In this document: piece by piece, positions 50,687 through 57,430 of the stretch
Layout of the letters: every line of letters starts with the position of its first letter
Position numbering within the stretch: the first letter of the stretch is position 1
Program-made: the position numbers and the translations under genes
From: Bacteroidales bacterium
GTDB lineage: Bacteria; Bacteroidota; Bacteroidia; Bacteroidales; UBA932
Length of the DNA stretch: 57,430 nt
Direction of reading: 5' to 3'
Assembly (NCBI GenBank): GCA_017625535.1
Contig: JAGAKR010000006.1
Location: 1-57,430, forward strand
Notes under the pieces: generated by a model
The model's database searches: none
What the model was told of the DNA's origin: nothing
Seen by the model: only the letters and a program-made list of their open reading frames with translations

Positions 50687-52339
50687 ATGAATTTTCACTT
50701 TTCAATGTTGGCCTTGTCACTTATTTTATCATTGCTTTCAGTTGCGTGCGACCGTAATGACAATGTTAATTATGTTCTTGAAGATATTGCCTCTTACATT
50801 GAACAGGAGCCTCAAAAAGCCCTCTCTGCACTGCAGAGAATAGAGAGTTCACAATTAAGGGCAAATAATATAAAGGCAAAGCATTCGCTTTTGCTTTCAA
50901 TGGCTATGGACAAGAATTACATAGACAAAACAGATTTTTCAGTATTGCAGCCTGCCATAAATTATTATGAAAGTCATGGTTCGCCTGAAGAGAAAATGAC
51001 AATGTACTATTATAAAGGGAGGATATATGACAATGCCGGCAATCAGGAACTTGCTATGGCGAGTTATGTAGAAGGTATAGAAGCTGGCAATAAAGCGGAT
51101 GAATATCCTGTAAAGGCGAGATTGTATTTTGCAAAAGGACTTATACATAAAGATTTATATGAGTATAAAAAATATGTGGAATCCATGCAGTATGCAGCGG
51201 AATGTTATGATGCGTGTAACAATATCCAATCTTATTTAAGTTCCATAGATAATATTGTAAACGGCTATACGCTGTTGCGGGATACCGTTCTTGCAATGAA
51301 ATGGCTGGGGATTATGAAAGAGAGAACAGATTCTAATGATACCAGAAGTTATTCAGAGTATTATGAAGCCCGTACTGGTGTAATTTCTGTTTTTGGAACC
51401 CATAAGGAAAAAATGGATGCCATTGATGAGTACATTCACAAAATTCAGCACAAAAATATACGATGGCTTACAGTTGCAAACTCATATTTAAAATCAGGAC
51501 AATTTAAAGAAGGACTTGAGGCTGTACGTAACCATGAGAAATACAGTAAAACCAAATCTGCAAGATATTATGCGATATTGTCTGAACTGCATGAAAAACT
51601 AGGTAATACCAAAGATGCCTTGAATAATTACAGGAAGTACATCAGGTTGAGCGACTCCTCAGATATGGTATTATTCCGTAATAATACAAAATTCATGGAA
51701 GAGAAGCATAATCTTGAATTGCGTAATGAGAAAACTATGGCTCAGAAAAAGATTATTTTGGTATGCGCAATTTGTGTGGTGATTGTTCTTGCATTATTAA
51801 TTTTATGGGCTACAAAACTTGTAAAGATAAAAGTACTTGAGAAAGAGATAGCACAGAAAGAGAGTGAGAGATATAAAATGCTTTATGACAATCTATTGGA
51901 TGAAAAGAACTGTTTTCTGGAAATGTCATCTGTAAATTCAGAAATAACAGAACAGGCAAACAATGCCATTATGAACAGGATGAACATTCTCAATGATTTT
52001 TTTAAAGCTCATGTATCAGACGATTGCCAATTGCAAACCTCCGCAATAAATGAGATGGAAAAGATATTTGAGAACAGATATGAATTCCTCAGAGATACAA
52101 AACTGATATTTACAGCCAGTTATCCGCATTTTATTGCAAAACTTAAAGAATGCAATATGACTGAAACAGAGATCATGTACTGTTGTATGTACGCTATTGG
52201 GCTGAAAGGCTCCCACATTGGAAAATACCTTGGCACAAGCAATATATATAACATAAGCAGCAGTATAAGAAGGAAACTTGGATTGGATGAGTACAAGAAG
52301 AATATAGACAAACATATACGGGAACTTCTGCAAAAATAA
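50687..52339 (+). CDS. Membrane-spanning TPR protein with C-terminal HTH
   Basis: A 550-residue protein. It begins with a lipoprotein-like signal (lipobox LSVAC, Cys21), followed by TPR-like helical repeats (about 30-330, e.g. MYYYKGRIYDNAGNQELAMASY, ILSELHEKLGNTKDALNNYRKY), one membrane helix (355-376, IILVCAICVVIVLALLILWA), a coiled coil (378-410), and a C-terminal LuxR-like HTH (about 485-550, MTETEIMYCCMYAIGLKGSHIGKYLG). This is a one-component transmembrane regulator type frequent in Bacteroidetes: the periplasmic TPR part would sense a peptide or protein. It is divergent from the secreted peptide-DUF4249-TonB receptor operon, the obvious candidate target. Ends at a hairpin terminator. 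Confidence 0.8.
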   Translation: MNFHFSMLALSLILSLLSVACDRNDNVNYVLEDIASYIEQEPQKALSALQRIESSQLRANNIKAKHSLLLSMAMDKNYIDKTDFSVLQPAINYYESHGSPEEKMTMYYYKGRIYDNAGNQELAMASYVEGIEAGNKADEYPVKARLYFAKGLIHKDLYEYKKYVESMQYAAECYDACNNIQSYLSSIDNIVNGYTLLRDTVLAMKWLGIMKERTDSNDTRSYSEYYEARTGVISVFGTHKEKMDAIDEYIHKIQHKNIRWLTVANSYLKSGQFKEGLEAVRNHEKYSKTKSARYYAILSELHEKLGNTKDALNNYRKYIRLSDSSDMVLFRNNTKFMEEKHNLELRNEKTMAQKKIILVCAICVVIVLALLILWATKLVKIKVLEKEIAQKESERYKMLYDNLLDEKNCFLEMSSVNSEITEQANNAIMNRMNILNDFFKAHVSDDCQLQTSAINEMEKIFENRYEFLRDTKLIFTASYPHFIAKLKECNMTETEIMYCCMYAIGLKGSHIGKYLGTSNIYNISSSIRRKLGLDEYKKNIDKHIRELLQK

Positions 52340-52366
52340 AAAAGGGGATGATTAATCCCCTTTTTT
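52338..52366. terminator. Terminator identical to the one at 46851
   Basis: AAAAAAGGGGAT and ATCCCCTTTTTT with the same five-base loop as 46851-46879. It starts inside the stop codon of the regulator gene and is bidirectional toward the convergent oxidoreductase gene. Confidence 0.85.
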
Positions 52367-52370
52367 ACTT

Positions 52371-54472
<2,102 letters not shown>

Positions 54473-54502
54473 AGAAATCATTTTTATATCTTTACAAAGA
54501 TA

Positions 54503-54952
54503 ATGGAAAAAAGGAAAACATATATTGTGGTTACGGCATTGTTTGCCCTATACATTGTGGCTGTGCTGTGCCTGTGTCTGCTCAATCTTTCAGACAAGAC
54601 ACCCGAACTGCCAAAATACCTGTTCGGAATCCCTATGGACAAAATTGCCCACTTTGTAATGTATTTTGCATATCCTGTTGTGGGATGGCTGCTGCTCACC
54701 TACAACAAGCAGATAAAGATAAACCGCAAATATGTCTTCTCCACCATATTCATTACCGGAGTTGCCTTTGCAGCCTTTACCGAGACCGCCCAGGGGCTTT
54801 TCACCACATACCGCGATTCCGATCCTTTGGATATGCTGGCCAACTTCCTTGGAATCTCAGCCGCCTGCATCCTTATGAAACTGCTGGAAAAGCCTGCCAC
54901 AAGGTTCTGCGACTCAATCCAGAATTATATGCACAACAAACTTTACAAATAA
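54503..54952 (+). CDS. VanZ-family membrane protein
   Basis: A 149-residue protein with four membrane helices (about 8-28, 47-67, 78-98, 105-128). PMDKIAHFVMYFAYPVVGWLL is the VanZ-like D-K-x-x-H-F pattern. ATG 54503 is chosen; an upstream open frame extends to 54314 but runs antisense through the aminotransferase gene. VanZ homologues in Bacteroidetes are common, and their link to glycopeptide tolerance is unproven outside enterococci. Only 30 bases separate its ATG from the divergent aminotransferase start. Confidence 0.8.
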   Translation: MEKRKTYIVVTALFALYIVAVLCLCLLNLSDKTPELPKYLFGIPMDKIAHFVMYFAYPVVGWLLLTYNKQIKINRKYVFSTIFITGVAFAAFTETAQGLFTTYRDSDPLDMLANFLGISAACILMKLLEKPATRFCDSIQNYMHNKLYK

Positions 54953-54967
54953 TTATTTCTACTTCAC

Positions 54968-55053
54968 TTTGTGCAAATACACGCTGTTTTCTGCACAATA
55001 TTCATCAACAAATGAAAGTTTGTGCAAGAAAACGATGTTTTCAGCACATATTT
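54968..55053. repeat. Imperfect 35-bp direct repeat with 51-bp spacing
   Basis: Segments 54968-55002 and 55019-55053 share TTTGTGCAA and TGTTTTC and about 27 of 35 positions. The first has TTGTGCA/TGCACAA arms, the second GTGC/GCAC, so each can fold into a weak hairpin. They lie between the VanZ-like gene and the htpG terminator. Confidence 0.55.
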
Positions 55054-55067
55054 GTCGGGAATAAAGA

Positions 55068-55091
55068 AAAGGGGACCTCTTGGCCCCCTTT
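55068..55091 (-). terminator. Terminator of htpG
   Basis: AAAGGGG-a-CC and GG-c-CCCCTTT form a stem with one mismatch and a four-base loop. On the minus strand it lies 18 bases after the htpG stop and is followed by a T-rich tract. Confidence 0.8.
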
Positions 55092-55109
55092 CTCTTATCT
55101 GATACCATT

Positions 55110-57161
55110 TTACTTCTTGAGAAGATCAAGACTTCTCTGGATGAATGCATGCAGTTCCTTGCCTTTCAGCATATTGTTTGAAAGGAGTGCAAGGTCTGCA
55201 GCCTGTTTGAGAAGGTCATTCCCTTTGGCAAACTCCTCCATTAGGGATTTCCTCTGCGCTGTAAGCTCCTCCACCTCTTTGTTGCACTTCTCTTTTTCAT
55301 CCTTGTCTGCAACAGGAATATCTTCAGGCTTCACATCCTTGTTCTTCTCCTCAAGCACTTTAAGGGCCTTGTTCGCAACCTCTGTCTTGGCCTGGATATC
55401 TGCCACCTTGCAGGCTGTCTCACCCTCCATAGAGTCAATTATCTCCTTTATGATAGAGTTCTCATAGTTAAGTGTAATTGTATATGACTCCGGCATTGTG
55501 CCGTAGAAATTAAGGCCACCGTTCAAAGCGCTCATCTCCCTGTAACGGCGCATAAACTCACTCTGGGTAATTACAATAGGGGCTGCTGTTGCACCAAGAT
55601 TGTCTACCTGCACGTGATAATGGGCACCCTGCGGCAATACAGCCTCAAAAGCATATCCAAGATCCCTCTCCTGCCCCTCTTTAAGCACAGGCTTCTCCTT
55701 GTTCTCCTTCTGTATCAGGTTATCTATGCTGTCTGCATCAACACGTGCAAAAGTTGAATCTTTGAACTTGGTCTCAAGCAAGTTAACAAAGTGTGCATCC
55801 AACTGGCTGTCAAAGACAAGCACCTGGTATCCCTTGTTCTTCGCAGCCTCAATGTATGAATACTGTGCAACAGGGTCTGTAGTGTACAGATAAACAAGTT
55901 TCTTGTTCTTGTCTGTCTGCTCTGCCTCAATCAGGGTCTTGAACTCATCATATTTGAAGTATTTGTCATCTGTGGTCTTCATAAGGGCAAACTTGGTTGC
56001 CTTCTCATAGAACTTCTCATCAGACAACATTCCATACTCAATAAAGAGTTTCAGGTTGTCCCATTTCTCCTGGAATCCCTCTTTGTCTGTACGGGCAATC
56101 TCATCCAGACGGTCTGCCACCTTCTTGGTGATATATGTAGAGATCTTCTTCACATTTGAATCGCTCTGAAGGTAACTTCTGGAAACGTTCAACGGAATGT
56201 CCGGTGAATCAATCACGCCGTATAGCAATGTGAGGAAGTCAGGAACTATGTTCTCCACTGAATCTGTAACGAACATCTGGTTACAGTACAACTGTATCTT
56301 GTTCTTGGAGATATCCATCCTGTCCTTTATCTTAGGGAAATAGAGGATACCTGTAAGGGTAAACGGATAATCCACATTCAGATGGATATAGAACAAAGGA
56401 TCATCCTGCATAGGATACAGTTTGCGGTAGAACTCCATATACTCCTCGTGGGTAATCTCAGACGGAGTCTTGCTCCAGAGCGGTGCAGTATCATTTACAA
56501 TCTTGTCCTTGTCTGTATCAACATATTTTCCATCTTTCCACTCCTCCTCTTTGCCGAATGCAATTGGAACAGGCATAAACTTGCAGTACTTGTTCAAGAG
56601 GTCATTAATCTTTGATTTGCCTGCAAACTCCTTGCTCTCATCATCAAGATAAAGTACAATCTCAGTTCCGCGGTCAGCCTTCTCAATCTCCTCCATATTG
56701 TACTCAGGAGAGCCGTCACAACTCCATTTCACTGCCTTTGCGCCCTCTTTCCACGACAAAGTCTTTATCTCAACCTTCTGTGAAACCATAAAAGAAGAGT
56801 AGAAGCCGAGTCCAAAATGGCCAATAATGCTGTTCAACTGGTCTTTATACTTCTCCAGGAACTCACCTGCACTTGAAAATGCAATCTGATTGATATATTT
56901 GTCAACCTCTTCTGCAGTCATACCTATACCACGGTCTGTAATGGTAAGGGTATTGTTCTTGTCATCAACTGCAACCTTAATTGTAAGGTCTCCAAGTTCA
57001 CCTTTAAACTCTCCTTTAGAAGCAACAGCCTTCATCTTCTGCGTTGCATCTACTGCATTGGCAACCAACTCCCTAAGAAAAATCTCATGGTCTGAATACA
57101 AAAACTTCTTAATAACGGGGAAAATATTCTCTGTAGTTACCCCTATTTTTCCATTTGCCAT
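55110..57161 (-). CDS. htpG: Molecular chaperone HtpG (Hsp90)
   Basis: A 683-residue Hsp90, longer than the 624 residues of E. coli HtpG. The N-terminal ATPase shows FLRELVANAVDA, DRGIGM and GHFGLGFYSSFMV; the middle domain contains LPLNVSRSYLQ-like IPLNVSRSYLQSD. A charged insertion near residues 605-640 (KDVKPEDIPVADKDEKEK) enlarges the C-terminal dimerisation domain, as in other Bacteroidetes. It folds or protects client proteins using ATP. It lies downstream of the rrn operon with a 120-base gap. No TAnnTTTG box or heat-shock operator was identified in its leader. Confidence 0.95.
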   Translation of the reverse strand: MANGKIGVTTENIFPVIKKFLYSDHEIFLRELVANAVDATQKMKAVASKGEFKGELGDLTIKVAVDDKNNTLTITDRGIGMTAEEVDKYINQIAFSSAGEFLEKYKDQLNSIIGHFGLGFYSSFMVSQKVEIKTLSWKEGAKAVKWSCDGSPEYNMEEIEKADRGTEIVLYLDDESKEFAGKSKINDLLNKYCKFMPVPIAFGKEEEWKDGKYVDTDKDKIVNDTAPLWSKTPSEITHEEYMEFYRKLYPMQDDPLFYIHLNVDYPFTLTGILYFPKIKDRMDISKNKIQLYCNQMFVTDSVENIVPDFLTLLYGVIDSPDIPLNVSRSYLQSDSNVKKISTYITKKVADRLDEIARTDKEGFQEKWDNLKLFIEYGMLSDEKFYEKATKFALMKTTDDKYFKYDEFKTLIEAEQTDKNKKLVYLYTTDPVAQYSYIEAAKNKGYQVLVFDSQLDAHFVNLLETKFKDSTFARVDADSIDNLIQKENKEKPVLKEGQERDLGYAFEAVLPQGAHYHVQVDNLGATAAPIVITQSEFMRRYREMSALNGGLNFYGTMPESYTITLNYENSIIKEIIDSMEGETACKVADIQAKTEVANKALKVLEEKNKDVKPEDIPVADKDEKEKCNKEVEELTAQRKSLMEEFAKGNDLLKQAADLALLSNNMLKGKELHAFIQRSLDLLKK

Positions 57162-57275
57162 ATCTTGTTCAATTTAAATTTTCTTATCTGATATAAACAA
57201 ATGCCATACCACAGGGGCAAGACTGACTAATTGGCAGAAAAGAATACTCCCGACAGAGAATGGAAAATGTACAGC

Positions 57276-57311
57276 AAAAAAAAGACCTCCAATCATTTCT
57301 GATTGAAGGTC
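57276..57311 (-). terminator. Terminator of the rRNA operon
   Basis: On the minus strand GACCTTCAATCA and TGATTGGAGGTC pair across a four-base loop with one mismatch, followed by eight T (57276-57283). It lies immediately after the 5S rRNA. Confidence 0.85.
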
Positions 57312-57314
57312 CTG

Positions 57315-57428
<114 letters not shown>

Positions 57429-57430
57429 TA

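Noticed and set aside
54503-54952. Glycopeptide resistance by VanZ
   Set aside because: No other van genes are present; the VanZ fold alone is widespread.
54959-55150. 63-residue minus-strand frame with a repeated CAEN..LHK peptide
   Set aside because: It runs through the htpG terminator and into the htpG coding end; the peptide repeat merely reflects the DNA repeat.

Overview
The window looks like chromosomal DNA of a gut-type anaerobe of the order Bacteroidales. Evidence: promoters with the Bacteroidetes pattern TTTG - 19/20 bp - TAnnTTTG in front of many genes, a TonB-dependent receptor paired with a DUF4249 lipoprotein, a DUF2807 protein, SulP, QueA and PyrD of Bacteroidetes type, and moderate G+C. 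A full lysine-to-butyrate operon plus a probable cysteate synthase (sulfonolipid precursor) recall Alistipes/Odoribacter-like genera, but the genus cannot be fixed from sequence reading alone.

Layout. 1-0.5 kb: end of an unknown gene and a tyrosine-recombinase remnant. 0.5-6.2 kb: a MarR regulator followed by five heterodisulfide-reductase-like iron-sulfur/flavin genes (HdrC, HdrB, short HdrA, a second HdrC and a membrane HdrE/HdrD fusion). 6.2-9.3 kb: cysteate synthase-like PLP enzyme and a SulP anion transporter. 9.3-13.1 kb: SDR, a toxin-antitoxin-like pair, the short-chain fatty acid transporter AtoE and a His/Cys-rich lipoprotein. 13.3-25.9 kb: a 13-gene minus-strand operon, atoD-kal-kce-kdd-kamA-(kamB-like)-(kamC-like)-kamD-kamE-atoA-bcd-etfB-etfA. 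26.1-28.8 kb: MscS channel, crotonase and 3-hydroxybutyryl-CoA dehydrogenase. 28.8-34.8 kb: acyltransferase, membrane M28 peptidase, a thioredoxin/glycosidase-fold protein and QueA. 35.2-40.8 kb: XRE regulator with pentapeptide-like repeats, pyrD-cinA-serine hydrolase, second MscS. 40.8-44.8 kb: ABC transporter with GntR autoregulator, a 116-bp palindromic element, SDR and M19 dipeptidase. 45-47 kb: ECF sigma, anti-sigma-like protein, DUF2807 protein. 46.9-52.3 kb: TonB receptor, DUF4249 lipoprotein and a previously untracked 53-residue secreted Cys-rich peptide, divergent from a membrane-spanning TPR-HTH regulator. 52.4-57.4 kb: two nucleotide-sugar enzymes, VanZ-like protein, HtpG and the 5S rRNA end of an rrn operon.

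How it fits together. The kam/kdd/kce/kal/bcd/etf/ato genes convert lysine plus acetyl-CoA to ammonia, butyrate and acetoacetyl-CoA; crt and hbd let acetoacetyl-CoA flow to crotonyl-CoA, and AtoE can move the acid products. The Hdr-like cluster offers a route from soluble carriers to a membrane quinone pool (inference). Cysteate synthase and SulP suggest a sulfur-assimilation branch toward sulfonolipids (inference).

The least explained signals are: the secreted peptide/TonB/TPR-HTH locus; a 10-bp motif TCTTCCCGAC that occurs at least 14 times, seven in each orientation, far above chance, resembling an uptake-signal-like word; two intergenic arrays of 23-bp period; and the 116-bp palindromic element. 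Counts were made by eye and not by program.
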